Part shown: positions 18,190 to 27,445 of the stretch, one piece after another
Layout: every line of letters begins with the position of its first letter
How positions within the stretch are numbered: position 1 is the stretch's first letter
Assembly: GCF_008808095.1 (NCBI RefSeq)
Contig: NZ_CP023396.1
Span: 2,431,001-2,495,000, forward strand
Length of the DNA: 64,000 bases
From: Pseudoalteromonas ruthenica
GTDB taxonomy: Bacteria > Pseudomonadota > Gammaproteobacteria > Enterobacterales > Alteromonadaceae
Direction: 5' to 3'
The notes under the pieces: model-generated
Told to the model about the DNA's origin: nothing
Seen by the model: only the letters and a program-made list of their open reading frames with translations
Databases searched by the model: none
Translations under genes and position numbers: made by a program

Positions 18190-19199
18190 TGCATCTCACT
18201 GTTTATGCTGGCTTCAATTAAGATATTACGAGGTGTGATTTCAGTTTCGCAAAACTCACTGAGGTCCACCTGATAATTGTGTTGCTGCAAATATAAAGCA
18301 CGATCTAAAACCAGCCAAACTTCTATTGCCCTTCTAAAGAGATGTCTTACCAGTTCGATTCGCTCCGTCATGCGCTTCCTTTGCTCTGCGAGCTTCAAAT
18401 AGCGAGTAAAATCGCACTTTTCTGGCAGGGTTAAGCCCTTTTCTCGTGCCGCCCACAAACAAAAATCTGAGAATTCACCGCTGAATATTTGCTTACCAAC
18501 CGAAGGCACGGGCGTGTACTGTGAGCGCTTAAATTGCTCACGCACCAACTGATCAAACCCGAGTCGCCATAACACCTCTTTTTGCCGCACGCGCCGCACT
18601 CGCTGTGGTGCTGTCACAGTTTGTTGCAGCGCAAGTTTTAGATCACTGCTGGTCAACCGCAATGAGCTTGCCTGTGCAGCTGCGCTCATTGGTTGGTAAT
18701 AGTCGCCATCAATAAACAGATGATAGCAACAGGGAGAAATTGAAATACGAGGTGTTTGCTGCTGACAGGCCTGACGTAACAAGGATTGATGCAAGCCACC
18801 GCAAGCATGTAGGGCAACAGCGTGATCACACTGCTCAATTAGGGCACTAAAATCATCTGTCAGTACATTGCCTTGGTGAAAGTGAATCGGTAAGTTTAGC
18901 TTATCCGCTAGCTGTTCACCTTGCTCACATAGATGCTGCTGAATTTCCACACTGTGCACGGGTACCTGATGTTGGTGCGCGAGGAGGCGCCCAAGATGAC
19001 CTTTACCGGCACACCACTCTAAGACGGTACTGCCTTCCTGCGCAGGAGCAAGTCCATCAACAAAGCACTGTAGCTGGGTCAATTTACGGCCTTTAATACC
19101 ATTACTTAGCCAAAATGGTAGCGCTTGAGGCTGTGCCTGTGTGCTGGTAGGCAAATCGGTTAGTTTCTGGCAACTGCGAAAGCTGGTAAATATGAGCAC
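18186..19199 (-). CDS. SAM-dependent methyltransferase, main part of a frameshifted gene
   Basis: This 337-codon frame holds the catalytic part of a Methyltransf_32-like protein. LPFWLSNGIKGRKL is followed by SAM-binding motif I VLEWCAGKGHLGRLLA, then VALHACGGLH and SPCCYHL, a cysteine-containing motif seen in TRMT13/GSTCD-like enzymes. The annotated N-terminus, MLIFTSFRSCQ, does not look like a natural start; the missing first about 80 residues lie in another frame at 19102-19389. A +1 shift around 19130-19170 would join them. The target is unknown, possibly tRNA by analogy. The stop overlaps the carbonic anhydrase start by four bases. Confidence 0.72.
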   Translation of the reverse strand: MLIFTSFRSCQKLTDLPTSTQAQPQALPFWLSNGIKGRKLTQLQCFVDGLAPAQEGSTVLEWCAGKGHLGRLLAHQHQVPVHSVEIQQHLCEQGEQLADKLNLPIHFHQGNVLTDDFSALIEQCDHAVALHACGGLHQSLLRQACQQQTPRISISPCCYHLFIDGDYYQPMSAAAQASSLRLTSSDLKLALQQTVTAPQRVRRVRQKEVLWRLGFDQLVREQFKRSQYTPVPSVGKQIFSGEFSDFCLWAAREKGLTLPEKCDFTRYLKLAEQRKRMTERIELVRHLFRRAIEVWLVLDRALYLQQHNYQVDLSEFCETEITPRNILIEASINSEMQ

Positions 19200-19389
19200 T
19201 GAAGTAGTCTATTAACTGTGATGGCTGGGCATCAAGCTCAGCCACTTGCTCATCGCTGAGATTCTCCAGCACCGTTGTCAGTTCAGGCCAAGGGTAGTGC
19301 TCGCATGAAAATGCCACACATTGCCAGTAATCTCGAGTGTCATTAAGCAATTGATCTAGGCGTTGAAAGTGCGATGTTAACGATGGCAT
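19102..19389 (-). pseudogene. N-terminal fragment of the same methyltransferase (frameshifted)
   Basis: The 95-codon frame starts MPSLTSHFQRLDQLLNDT and continues with DYWQCVAFSCEHYPWPEL and LSDEQVAELDAQPSQLIDYF, a plausible N-terminal domain for the downstream methyltransferase. Its last 30 residues (after SQLPETN) have no family character and read through sequence coding for PTSTQAQPQALPFWLSN in the other frame. A genuine frameshift mutation, a sequencing error or, less likely, programmed shifting would explain it. Confidence 0.55.
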
Positions 19390-19470
19390 GAGAAAGACTA
19401 ACGGACTGCAATTGTTAGATTATATCAAATCGCTTGGCTCAAGCGCAGAAAACTTTATCTCGCCACTATA

Positions 19471-20517
19471 CTATTTAGATTTTCGCGCTTGCACCACGAG
19501 TCGAACATAAGTCGGGACGGCAACTAAGATGATGGCAATAGCCAGAATGAACATCCACGACAAGCGCATACCACTTTGTTGTATTGGCTGGTACATAAAA
19601 CCGCGAAAGCACTCCTGCATAGGCTTATCATCCAGTGCATAAAGCTCTGCAATCAGTCGCCATCGCGCATCAGACATTGCACCTAGCGTACTGCCAGTTC
19701 GCATCATCAAAGGTTTGAGTTGGTCTGCTTCAAAAGCCAGCTCTTGTAAGCTTTTATCAACGGCATAATGACGCTTAGTGAGGGCAATACTGTGCTGTAG
19801 GTTGAGTAACGCGTAACGCCAACCACGCATGCTCGCTTGATAAAAACGCGCTACCACTTCAGGCTGAGCATCAAGAAAGGTCTGTGATGTAAACAACACG
19901 TCACCATATACATTGAAGCCATGTTGCTTTGGGCATACGAGACGATAATCAATACCTTGCTGCGCCAAGGTATAGGGCTCGTTGGTAATGTACACCTGAA
20001 TGGCATCGAGGCGCCCTTCAATCCATGCAGCCAATGGCTCCTGAGCACCAATATCAACAACCTCTGGCTGTATGCCTTCATTGGCAAGCATAGTGATAAG
20101 CTCAGCATTCTCACTGGCGCTAAGCGAGCTGATTTTCTTACTATCGAAATCTTGCGGAGCGAATATTGGTGAGTGTTTCTTTACTAGCCAGCAATAGGGG
20201 GAGGATTGCATCAGTGCGGCCATTGCGACTACAGGCTGACCCTGCAGACGATGCTTAAGCAAACCGGAGTGACTGATACCAAACTGAGCATGATTATCGA
20301 GCACCTTGGCCACGCTGTCAGTGTCGTTACCAACAGCCTCGACAATGTCGACCTCTAAGCCCAGATCACGGTAATAACCCAGCTCTTTGGCAACATAATA
20401 ACCTGCAAATTGAAATTGATGTCGCCATTTTAACTGTAAGGTCACTTTAGTCGGGCTGGCCATTACTGAAAAAAAGGGCCAAAAAGCAAAAATAAACTCA
20501 GTAGGCCCTTTTTCCAT
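19471..20517 (-). CDS. Membrane-anchored NMT1/THI5-like solute-binding protein
   Basis: The 348-residue product has a signal-like hydrophobic start (FIFAFWPFFSVMA-SPT, cleavage about residue 20) and one periplasmic NMT1/THI5-like binding domain (about 24-250), opening LQLKWRHQFQFAGYYVAK. In related proteins this domain binds pyrimidine-type or sulfonate-type ligands. Near the C-terminus a transmembrane helix (about 319-341) is followed by only seven residues. Relatives with this layout often continue into a GGDEF or kinase domain, so this may be a truncated sensor or a membrane-tethered binding protein. No permease or ATPase gene is beside it. The first codons overlap a terminator-like hairpin of the ilv operon. 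Confidence 0.8.
   Translation of the reverse strand: MEKGPTEFIFAFWPFFSVMASPTKVTLQLKWRHQFQFAGYYVAKELGYYRDLGLEVDIVEAVGNDTDSVAKVLDNHAQFGISHSGLLKHRLQGQPVVAMAALMQSSPYCWLVKKHSPIFAPQDFDSKKISSLSASENAELITMLANEGIQPEVVDIGAQEPLAAWIEGRLDAIQVYITNEPYTLAQQGIDYRLVCPKQHGFNVYGDVLFTSQTFLDAQPEVVARFYQASMRGWRYALLNLQHSIALTKRHYAVDKSLQELAFEADQLKPLMMRTGSTLGAMSDARWRLIAELYALDDKPMQECFRGFMYQPIQQSGMRLSWMFILAIAIILVAVPTYVRLVVQARKSK
20469..20513 (-). terminator. Probable terminator of the ilvGMEDA operon
   Basis: AAAAAGGGCC and GGCCCTTTTT form a perfect 10-bp inverted repeat with a 23-nt A/T-rich loop (arms at 20471-20480 and 20504-20513), followed on the minus strand by seven T. It lies 69 bp after the ilvA stop. It also falls within codons 2-16 of the NMT1-like gene, whose signal peptide it encodes. 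Confidence 0.65.
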
Positions 20518-20581
20518 TCCATGCGCTGCTTCACTGTACTTCCTTGTGCTAATGCTGTTAATACTATATTAAAGCTTAGAC

Positions 20582-22141
20582 TTAAATACCAGCTTGTTGG
20601 GCAATTTTACCCTCCTCTTCGCAGCCGTTGTGTGCGAGAAACTGCTGATAACACGAATTACCTGTTTCTTCTACAAACCCATATCCAAGGCGTTTCAAGT
20701 GCTCATCAAAGGCATTATAATCTTGCCCAGGTACTTCAAATGCCGCCAACACATTACCCAGCGCAGCCCCATGATTACGATAGTGGAATAAGCTAATATT
20801 CCATTTGCTCCCCAAAGTATCGAGAAACCGCGCTAGCGCACCAGGGTATTCGGGAAATTCAAAACGCAGTACCCGCTCTTGTAGCTGCTGTGTTGGCTTG
20901 CCGCCAACCATATAACGCACATGTAATTTAGCAAGCTCGTTGTCGGACATATCAACATAGTGATAGCCCTGATGTTCAAGCTCACCGAGTAGTTCTTCAA
21001 GCTCACTAACACCTTGACGCAACCCGATACCGACAAAGATTTGTGCTTCACCCGGGCCGGCATAACGGTAATTAAACTCAGTGATCGCACGCCCGCCTAA
21101 ACATTGGCAAAAGCGCTTAAAGCTGCCTTTCTCTTCTTTAATGGTCACCGCCAATAACGCCTCGTTCTTCTCACCGAGCGCCGTTCTCTCGGCGATGTGA
21201 CGAAGACGGTCAAAATTTAAGTTCGCCCCGGAGAGCACCGCCGCTAAATTAGCTCCTTGCTGAGCCTGTGTTGTCGCCCATTTTTTTAGCCCTGCCAAAG
21301 ACAGCGCGCCAGAGGGCTCCGCTACAGCCCGCGTGCTGACAAAAATATCTTGTACCGCAGCACAAATTTCATCACCACTGACGGTCACGACTTCGTCGCA
21401 AAACTGCTGTGCCAGACGAAAGGTTTCACTGCCGATGGTCTTCACCGCAACGCCATCGGCAAAACTGCCCACCCGCTCCAACTCTACAGGTTTTCCAGCG
21501 GCCATAGCCGCTTGCAAACACGCGCTTTCCTCGGCCTCCACAGCAATGATGCGGATATCTGGGCGCAGCGATTTAATATACACCGCCATACCGGCTAACA
21601 AACCGCCGCCGCCAACCGGGACAAACACCGCATCCAATTGCGGTAGTTGTTGCATTAGCTCGCGCGCAATCGTGCCTTGGCCAATGATCACATCGGGATC
21701 ATCGAATGGCGGCACAAACACCGCCTGCAGTTGCTCGGCCAGTTTTAAGGCATGGGCTTTTGCAGCATCAAAGTGATGGCCGTGTAAAATCACCTCACCG
21801 CCGAAGCCACGTACTGCATTGACCTTGATCTGCGGCGTGGTAAGGGGCATCACGATAATGGCTTGATGCCCTAACTCGGTGGCACTTAACGCCACTCCTT
21901 GTGCGTGATTACCGGCTGAGGCGGTGATCACCTTGCTGCCTTTTTCCAGTTGCCTTAACTTGTTATAAGCGCCCCGCAACTTAAAGGAGTAAACGGGTTG
22001 TTGGTCCTCACGCTTAAGCCACACCTTGCACCCTAGTTTTTGCTCTAACGCAGTCAGTTCACTGACCTCTGTGAACTTAACCAAAGGCTCCATATTGGCT
22101 TGGATAATAGCGCGAAAATAGTCAAGCTCGGAGGCGGCCAT
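20582..22141 (-). CDS. ilvA: Threonine ammonia-lyase, biosynthetic
   Basis: The 519-residue PLP enzyme deaminates threonine to 2-oxobutanoate, the first step to isoleucine. Lys54 in YSFKLRGAYNKL forms the Schiff base, and the glycine-rich VFVPVGGGGLLAG loop binds the cofactor phosphate. The C-terminal third (about 325-500) holds two ACT-like regulatory domains, as in the long, isoleucine-inhibited IlvA of E. coli (514 residues). The start overlaps the ilvD stop by one base, the last gene of the ilvGMEDA operon. Confidence 0.97.
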   Translation of the reverse strand: MAASELDYFRAIIQANMEPLVKFTEVSELTALEQKLGCKVWLKREDQQPVYSFKLRGAYNKLRQLEKGSKVITASAGNHAQGVALSATELGHQAIIVMPLTTPQIKVNAVRGFGGEVILHGHHFDAAKAHALKLAEQLQAVFVPPFDDPDVIIGQGTIARELMQQLPQLDAVFVPVGGGGLLAGMAVYIKSLRPDIRIIAVEAEESACLQAAMAAGKPVELERVGSFADGVAVKTIGSETFRLAQQFCDEVVTVSGDEICAAVQDIFVSTRAVAEPSGALSLAGLKKWATTQAQQGANLAAVLSGANLNFDRLRHIAERTALGEKNEALLAVTIKEEKGSFKRFCQCLGGRAITEFNYRYAGPGEAQIFVGIGLRQGVSELEELLGELEHQGYHYVDMSDNELAKLHVRYMVGGKPTQQLQERVLRFEFPEYPGALARFLDTLGSKWNISLFHYRNHGAALGNVLAAFEVPGQDYNAFDEHLKRLGYGFVEETGNSCYQQFLAHNGCEEEGKIAQQAGI

Positions 22142-23997
22142 CAGCTTAGCTCCTCAAGCTTTTCAAGGTCGCGAACAGCACCTTTGTCCGCACTGGTTGC
22201 CAGCAGCGCATACGCCTTGAGCGCGGCTGTTACAGGACGATTACGGTTGAGCGGCTTATATGCATCTTTGCCACGTTGCTGCTGTTTTTGCGCCCGCGCC
22301 TCAAGCTGCTGCTGCGATAAACTCAGATTGATACCTCGGTTGGGGATATCGAGTATCACTTCATCCCCATCTTCAACTAGAGCAATCGCACCGCCACTGG
22401 CAGCCTCAGGAGAAACATGACCCACAGAAAAGCCCGACGTACCACCGGAAAAGCGGCCATCGGTAATAAGCGCACAATCCTTGTCTAAGGCCATGGATTT
22501 TAGATAACTAGTCGGGTACAGCATTTCCTGCATGCCCGGGCCGCCCTTGGGGCCCTCGTAGCGGATCACCACCACATCGCCTTTTTGTACTTGGCCGCCT
22601 AAAATGCCTTCGACTGCATCGTCTTGTGATTCAAACACCCTAGCAGTGCCTTTAAACACCAACATGTCATCACTGACCCCCGCGCTTTTCACAATACAGC
22701 CGTTGGGAGCTAAGTTGCCATAAAGCACCGCCAGCCCACCATCTTGGCGAAAGGCATGTTCGACACTGCGAATACACCCCTGCTCGCGGTCCAAGTCCAT
22801 CTCTTGCCAACGGTAATCCTGACTCATGGCTTTGGTAGTGCGGATGCCAGCAGGACCAGCACGGTAAAATGTGCGCGCCGCCGTGTTCTTTTCTTTGCTG
22901 GCATCATAGCGAGCAATCACCTCGCCAAGGTTGGCCCCCCCGACGTGGCCAACGGATAAATCCAGCTTATCCGCTTTCGCCAATTCGTTGAGAATGGCCA
23001 TAATCCCGCCAGCGCGATGCACATCCTCAATATGGTATTGCTGCGTCGCAGGAGCGACTTTACATAAAAATGGGGTGCTGCGTGAGAGCCTATCAATGTC
23101 ATTCATATCGAAATCTACCCCAGCCTCTTGGGCGGCGGCTAATAAATGCAACACCGTATTGGATGAACCGCCCATGGCGATATCCAACGTCATTGAGTTC
23201 ATAAAGGCAGCCTGATTGGCGATATTACGCGGCAGCACCGAATCGTCTTCTTGGCCATAGTAACGCTGACATAAATCAACGATGCGTTGACCGGCTTCAA
23301 CATAAAGCTGCATCCGATCCTTATGCGTTGCTAAGGTGGTGCCGTTTCCTGGAAGAGCCAAGCCTAGGGCTTCCAATAAACAATTCATCGAGTTGGCGGT
23401 AAACATACCCGAGCATGAGCCGCAGGTTGGACACGCAGAGCGCTCTACTTGTTCTGAGTCTTCATCGCTGACACTAGGGTCGGCGCCTTTGACCATGGCA
23501 TCAACCAAATCTAATTTAATGTCGATATCCGCAAGGCGAGTTTTGCCCGCCTCCATCGGCCCGCCAGAAACGAAGATCACCGGAATATTTAATCGCAACG
23601 CGGCTAACATCATCCCTGGGGTGATTTTGTCACAGTTAGAGATACATACCATGGCATCGGCACAGTGAGCATTAACCATATACTCCACCGAATCGGCAAT
23701 GAGGTCTCGTGACGGCAGAGAATACAGCATGCCGCCGTGACCCATGGCGATACCGTCATCAATGGCGATGGTATTAAATTCACGTGGCACCCCACCGGCA
23801 TCACGAATGGTGTGTGCCATTAGCTCGCTGAGCTGGTTCAAATGCACGTGCCCCGGCACGAACTGAGTGTATGAATTAACCACCGCGATAATCGGTTTTT
23901 TAAAATCGCTGTCGTTCATGCCGGTCGCTCGCCAAAGCGCCCGAGCCCCTGCTCTTTTGCGTCCTTCGGTGGTTGTTGCGCTACGCAGTTTTGCCAT
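22141..23997 (-). CDS. ilvD: Dihydroxy-acid dehydratase
   Basis: The 618-residue iron-sulfur enzyme removes water from 2,3-dihydroxy-3-methyl acids in valine and isoleucine synthesis. Cluster cysteines lie in [12 protein letters not shown] and [19 protein letters not shown]. The [19 protein letters not shown] signature near the C-terminus is complete. Length equals that of E. coli IlvD (616) within two residues. It is the fourth gene of the operon, 86 bp after ilvE. Confidence 0.97.
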   Translation of the reverse strand: MAKLRSATTTEGRKRAGARALWRATGMNDSDFKKPIIAVVNSYTQFVPGHVHLNQLSELMAHTIRDAGGVPREFNTIAIDDGIAMGHGGMLYSLPSRDLIADSVEYMVNAHCADAMVCISNCDKITPGMMLAALRLNIPVIFVSGGPMEAGKTRLADIDIKLDLVDAMVKGADPSVSDEDSEQVERSACPTCGSCSGMFTANSMNCLLEALGLALPGNGTTLATHKDRMQLYVEAGQRIVDLCQRYYGQEDDSVLPRNIANQAAFMNSMTLDIAMGGSSNTVLHLLAAAQEAGVDFDMNDIDRLSRSTPFLCKVAPATQQYHIEDVHRAGGIMAILNELAKADKLDLSVGHVGGANLGEVIARYDASKEKNTAARTFYRAGPAGIRTTKAMSQDYRWQEMDLDREQGCIRSVEHAFRQDGGLAVLYGNLAPNGCIVKSAGVSDDMLVFKGTARVFESQDDAVEGILGGQVQKGDVVVIRYEGPKGGPGMQEMLYPTSYLKSMALDKDCALITDGRFSGGTSGFSVGHVSPEAASGGAIALVEDGDEVILDIPNRGINLSLSQQQLEARAQKQQQRGKDAYKPLNRNRPVTAALKAYALLATSADKGAVRDLEKLEELS

Positions 23998-24083
23998 GTT
24001 TACCTCTATATATTTGCAAGTACAGCCGTGGCTGCCTTGACTTACCTCATTCCCAAAATGGTGGTGCTAGTGGCACCTCGTCG

Positions 24084-25007
24084 TTAGTCGTTTACGTACT
24101 CTAGCCAGCCGCGCGGGTCTTCACTGCGCCCTTTGACCAAATCAAAATAGGCGGTTTGCAGCTCTTCGGTGATAGCGCCACGCTGGCCTTCGCCGACCTG
24201 AATTTGGTCGACACTGCGCACCGGAACGACCTCGGCGGCCGTACCGGTCATAAAGAATTCGTCGGCAAGGTACAATGCCTCACGGGCAATTGACTCTTCA
24301 CGCACTTCATAGCCGCGCTCTTTGGCAAGCGTCATAATGGTGTCGCGAGTCAGGCCAGGTAAAATACAGGCGGTGGTCGGTGGCGTGTATAGCACACCAT
24401 TTTTAATCACAAAGAGGTTTTCGCCTGCTCCTTCACTCAAACACCCATTGGTGTCTAAGGCAATGCCTTCAACATAGCCGTTACGCTTGGCTTCACCAGA
24501 TATAAGCTGCGAAGACAAATAGTTGCCGCCCGCTTTTGCCGCCGTGGGCATGGTATTAGGCGCCAGGCGGTTCCATGAAGAGATACATACATCAACGCCT
24601 TGAGCGAGACTGTCCTCACCGAGATAGGCGCCCCATTCCATAGCCGCTACGGTGACATCGGCTAGGTGTGATTTGGGGTTTAACCCCAAGCCAACGTGAC
24701 CTAAAAAGGCAAACGGGCGCAGATAAGCATCACTGAAGCCATTTTGTTTCACCGCTTCTTTACACGCCTGATTTAACTCTTCCAGTGAAAATGGGATTTC
24801 CATGCGGTAGATTTTTGCTGAATCAAAAAGCCGCTTCATATGGTCAGTTAAACGAAAAATAGCCGGCCCATTAGCGGTGTCATAGGCACGGATCCCCTCA
24901 AATACCGAGCTACCATAATGTAAGGCATGGCTTAATACGTGCGTGGTGGCTTGCTGGTAAGGGATCATCTCGCCGTTGTGCCAGATTAATTCGGATGTTT
25001 GTGTCAT
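24084..25007 (-). CDS. ilvE: Branched-chain amino acid aminotransferase
   Basis: The 307-residue class IV PLP aminotransferase makes the final step to valine, leucine and isoleucine. The Schiff-base lysine is in TAAKAGGNYLSS, and the SHALHYGSSVFEGIRAY, EGIALDTNG and GLTRDTIM stretches match IlvE. It is preceded by ilvM and followed by ilvD on the same strand. The length fits E. coli IlvE (309). Confidence 0.97.
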   Translation of the reverse strand: MTQTSELIWHNGEMIPYQQATTHVLSHALHYGSSVFEGIRAYDTANGPAIFRLTDHMKRLFDSAKIYRMEIPFSLEELNQACKEAVKQNGFSDAYLRPFAFLGHVGLGLNPKSHLADVTVAAMEWGAYLGEDSLAQGVDVCISSWNRLAPNTMPTAAKAGGNYLSSQLISGEAKRNGYVEGIALDTNGCLSEGAGENLFVIKNGVLYTPPTTACILPGLTRDTIMTLAKERGYEVREESIAREALYLADEFFMTGTAAEVVPVRSVDQIQVGEGQRGAITEELQTAYFDLVKGRSEDPRGWLEYVND

Positions 25008-25061
25008 GTGTTAATACCTTCTTATAAATCCGTGTTGCTGTGCGCCTTGCTGGTCGCAGCG

Positions 25062-25304
25062 CTAAATCGCTTGTTGTTGTAGTTGTTGCAAAGTCACGCT
25101 TTGCACATCTACCAGCTTATTCAGTTGTTGCGTTAAAAGATAGATGGGTTTGTCGCTGTCGACAGTCATATTGATAGCATAATGCTCTTCACTGCTGGCT
25201 AATTCCAACGCCGTTAGCTTGAAACCACGATGGCGAGCAACTCGTAAAAAGCGTTCAACGGCGACGGTTTGATTGGCAAGATGTAAGGTTAAGCGATGTT
25301 TCAT
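25062..25304 (-). CDS. ilvM: Acetolactate synthase 2 small (regulatory) subunit
   Basis: The 80-residue product is one ACT domain: LTLHLANQTVAVERFLRVARHRGFKL followed by a second half ending NKLVDVQSVTL. That size and its place directly after ilvG identify it as IlvM, the small subunit of the acetolactate synthase II type. The start overlaps the end of ilvG by four bases, so translation is coupled. The C-terminal QQLQQQ tail is not conserved. Confidence 0.93.
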   Translation of the reverse strand: MKHRLTLHLANQTVAVERFLRVARHRGFKLTALELASSEEHYAINMTVDSDKPIYLLTQQLNKLVDVQSVTLQQLQQQAI

Positions 25305-26962
25305 GGTTGCCCCTGTTGGTTTGTTTGCGTCAGCATTTGATCGTTCGCGGCACCTGGCGGTACCAATGGCCAGACGTTATCGGCATCATCAATACACACA
25401 TGCAGCAAATACGGGCCGTCAATGCTATGCAACTCGCTAAGCGCAGCTTGTACTTGCTCCTGGGAAGTGATACAGCGCCCTGCGATGCCAAAAACGCGCG
25501 CTAAAGCGACAAAATCTGGATTGTCAGAAAGGGTCGTTTCACTGTAGCGTTCAGCGAAAAATAGCTGCTGCCATTGGCGCACCATACCCAACCTTTGGTT
25601 ATCAATAACCACGATTTTAATATCTAAATTGTTACGGCGGATGGTGGCCAGCTCTTGAATATTCATCATGATGGAGCCATCACCAGAGACCACCACCACG
25701 GTATCTTCGGGGCGGGCGATTTTCGCGCCAATGGCAGCAGGTAAACCAAACCCCATGGTCCCGGCACCGCCGCTACTTAAGTGGTTGCTCGGGTGGCTAA
25801 ATTGCATGTGCTGCGCGACCCACATTTGGTGCTGACCAACGTCACAACATACCACTGCATCGGCACTTAGCTGCTGCGACAGTTGATTAAGTAAAGCTGG
25901 TGCATACACGGTTTCACCGGGGTAGTCGTAGCGCCACGCATGCTCTTGGTTTAGCTCCTCAACATAGTTACACCACTGCGGCTCGCTGACAAAACATTGC
26001 AATTGCGGCAGTGATATTTTTAAATCCGCCACCAGCGACGCATCTGTAGGCTTTCGCTTGCCTACTTCAGCAGCATCGATATCAAGGTGCACAACTTTCG
26101 CGTTCGCCGCGAACTTAGTCAGATTGCCGGTCACGCGATCGTCAAAACGGGCACCAATACACAACAGCAGGTCACATTCTTGTACCGCCAAGTTAGCGGC
26201 CTTAGTGCCATGCATACCTAACATGCCTAAATTAAGTGGATAATCCGGTGTGACGCTGCCTAACGCCTTAAGTGTTTGCACCGCTGGCATATTGGTCTTG
26301 TATAGAAACTGCATGAGTTGTTGCTGGGCTCCAGCACTTTGAACCCCACCACCGATATAGGCCACTGGCCGCTGAGCTTCGCTTAGCAACTGATTAGCCA
26401 ATTGAACTTGTTGCTGGCAAGGTTGCGACGTCGGCTCTGATTCGGCTAGCCAAGGCTGGTAATGCGCCTCATTCATTTGAATATCTTTTGGAATATCAAC
26501 AAGCACAGGGCCTGGGCGACCACTTTGAGCTAAGTGGATGGCTTGTTGCAGGGTATGCGCTAAATCTTCACTGCGCTCAACCATAAAACTATGCTTAGTG
26601 CATGAAAGAGACATTCCCAAGACGTCAACCTCTTGGAATGCATCCGAGCCGATTGCCGCTGTGGGTACCTGCCCAGTAATGGCTAGTAACGGCACGGAGT
26701 CCATCATGGCATCGGCAAGGGCGGTGATCAGGTTTGTGGCTCCCGGGCCACTAGTGGCCATGCACACACCCAGTTTGCCACTACTGCGTGCATAACCCAC
26801 AGCGGCGAAGCCAGCTCCTTGCTCATGGCGAGTTAAGTAATGAGTGACTGGAGATTCATAAAGGGCATCGTAAATGGGCATGATGGCCCCACCAGGGTAA
26901 CCAAATACCTCGTTTATGCCCTCTTTGGCTAATATGTCGATCACTAATTCTGCGCCAGTCAT
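25301..26962 (-). CDS. ilvG: Acetolactate synthase 2 catalytic subunit
   Basis: The 553-residue thiamine-diphosphate enzyme condenses pyruvate with pyruvate or 2-oxobutanoate, the first common step of branched-chain synthesis. The N-terminal GYPGGAIMPIYDAL with the catalytic glutamate in RHEQGAGFAAVGYAR, the central GARFDDRVTG, and the GDGSIMMNIQEL...NN thiamine-binding motif are present. Unlike ilvG of E. coli K-12 the frame is intact. It is the first structural gene of ilvGMEDA, behind an attenuator and leader peptide. Confidence 0.97.
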   Translation of the reverse strand: MTGAELVIDILAKEGINEVFGYPGGAIMPIYDALYESPVTHYLTRHEQGAGFAAVGYARSSGKLGVCMATSGPGATNLITALADAMMDSVPLLAITGQVPTAAIGSDAFQEVDVLGMSLSCTKHSFMVERSEDLAHTLQQAIHLAQSGRPGPVLVDIPKDIQMNEAHYQPWLAESEPTSQPCQQQVQLANQLLSEAQRPVAYIGGGVQSAGAQQQLMQFLYKTNMPAVQTLKALGSVTPDYPLNLGMLGMHGTKAANLAVQECDLLLCIGARFDDRVTGNLTKFAANAKVVHLDIDAAEVGKRKPTDASLVADLKISLPQLQCFVSEPQWCNYVEELNQEHAWRYDYPGETVYAPALLNQLSQQLSADAVVCCDVGQHQMWVAQHMQFSHPSNHLSSGGAGTMGFGLPAAIGAKIARPEDTVVVVSGDGSIMMNIQELATIRRNNLDIKIVVIDNQRLGMVRQWQQLFFAERYSETTLSDNPDFVALARVFGIAGRCITSQEQVQAALSELHSIDGPYLLHVCIDDADNVWPLVPPGAANDQMLTQTNQQGQP

Positions 26963-26997
26963 TTTTCCTCATTCCTCAATGTGTTGGCCCATAAACG

Positions 26998-27035
26998 AAG
27001 AAGCCCCCCGAACTTTTCAGTGCGGGGGGCTTCTT
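26998..27035 (-). terminator. ilv attenuator (leader terminator)
   Basis: AAGAAGCCCCCCG (26998-27010) pairs with CGGGGGGCTTCTT (27023-27035) over 13 bp with a 12-nt loop, and a T-rich stretch follows on the minus strand. It lies between the leader peptide stop (27059) and ilvG, exactly where the ilvGMEDA attenuator is in enterobacteria. Stalling at the leader's Leu, Val and Ile codons would favour an antiterminator. Confidence 0.92.
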
Positions 27036-27058
27036 TGCGAAATTACTTTTTTAACGCA

Positions 27059-27133
27059 CTACAAAGCCCCCGTGGTAATAATAATCACCACGACGTTAAT
27101 CACTAGGACTAGGCTAAGTTGCATATTCAACAT
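27059..27133 (-). CDS. ilvL: ilvGMEDA operon leader peptide
   Basis: A 24-codon frame reads MLNMQLSLVLVINVVV followed by IIITTGAL and a TAG stop. Fifteen of its 24 residues are Leu, Val or Ile, including a VVVIII block that resembles the VVVIII of E. coli IlvL. The attenuator hairpin begins 24 bases after the stop. The peptide has no function of its own; ribosome stalling on it senses charged branched-chain tRNAs and controls transcription into ilvG. The ribosome site is weak. The frame is too short to be found by length filters. Confidence 0.92.
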   Translation of the reverse strand: MLNMQLSLVLVINVVVIIITTGAL

Positions 27134-27189
27134 GTACTTTTCGCTTCGCTTTTTTAAATTTGTTACCGCATTTCTGCGCTCTTTTTCTA

Positions 27190-27218
27190 TTAGTACCTTG
27201 GCAGCCCTCCTAAGTCAA
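27190..27218 (-). promoter_or_regulatory. Promoter of the ilvGMEDA operon
   Basis: On the minus strand TTGACT (27213-27218) and TACTAA (27190-27195) are separated by 17 bp, a close sigma-70 match. Transcription would begin near 27183, about 50 bases before the leader peptide ATG, giving a leader of about 220 nt. Confidence 0.7.
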
Positions 27219-27445
27219 CCATAAAAACAATGCGAAACAACTAAAAATGACGACACTAATCACATAAAAAAACCCAAAAAGTCAGTTAAGAGAAAAATAA
27301 TTCCAACTTTTTCATTGCGACATTAAAACGTATTTAACATAGTGTGCTGTAACAGCTGAATATTTTTAGTAAAAATGGTCAGCCAATAGGCTAAATTACC
27401 GAACTCAGTTACACTGGCTAAAAACAACTACCTCTGGATACCATT

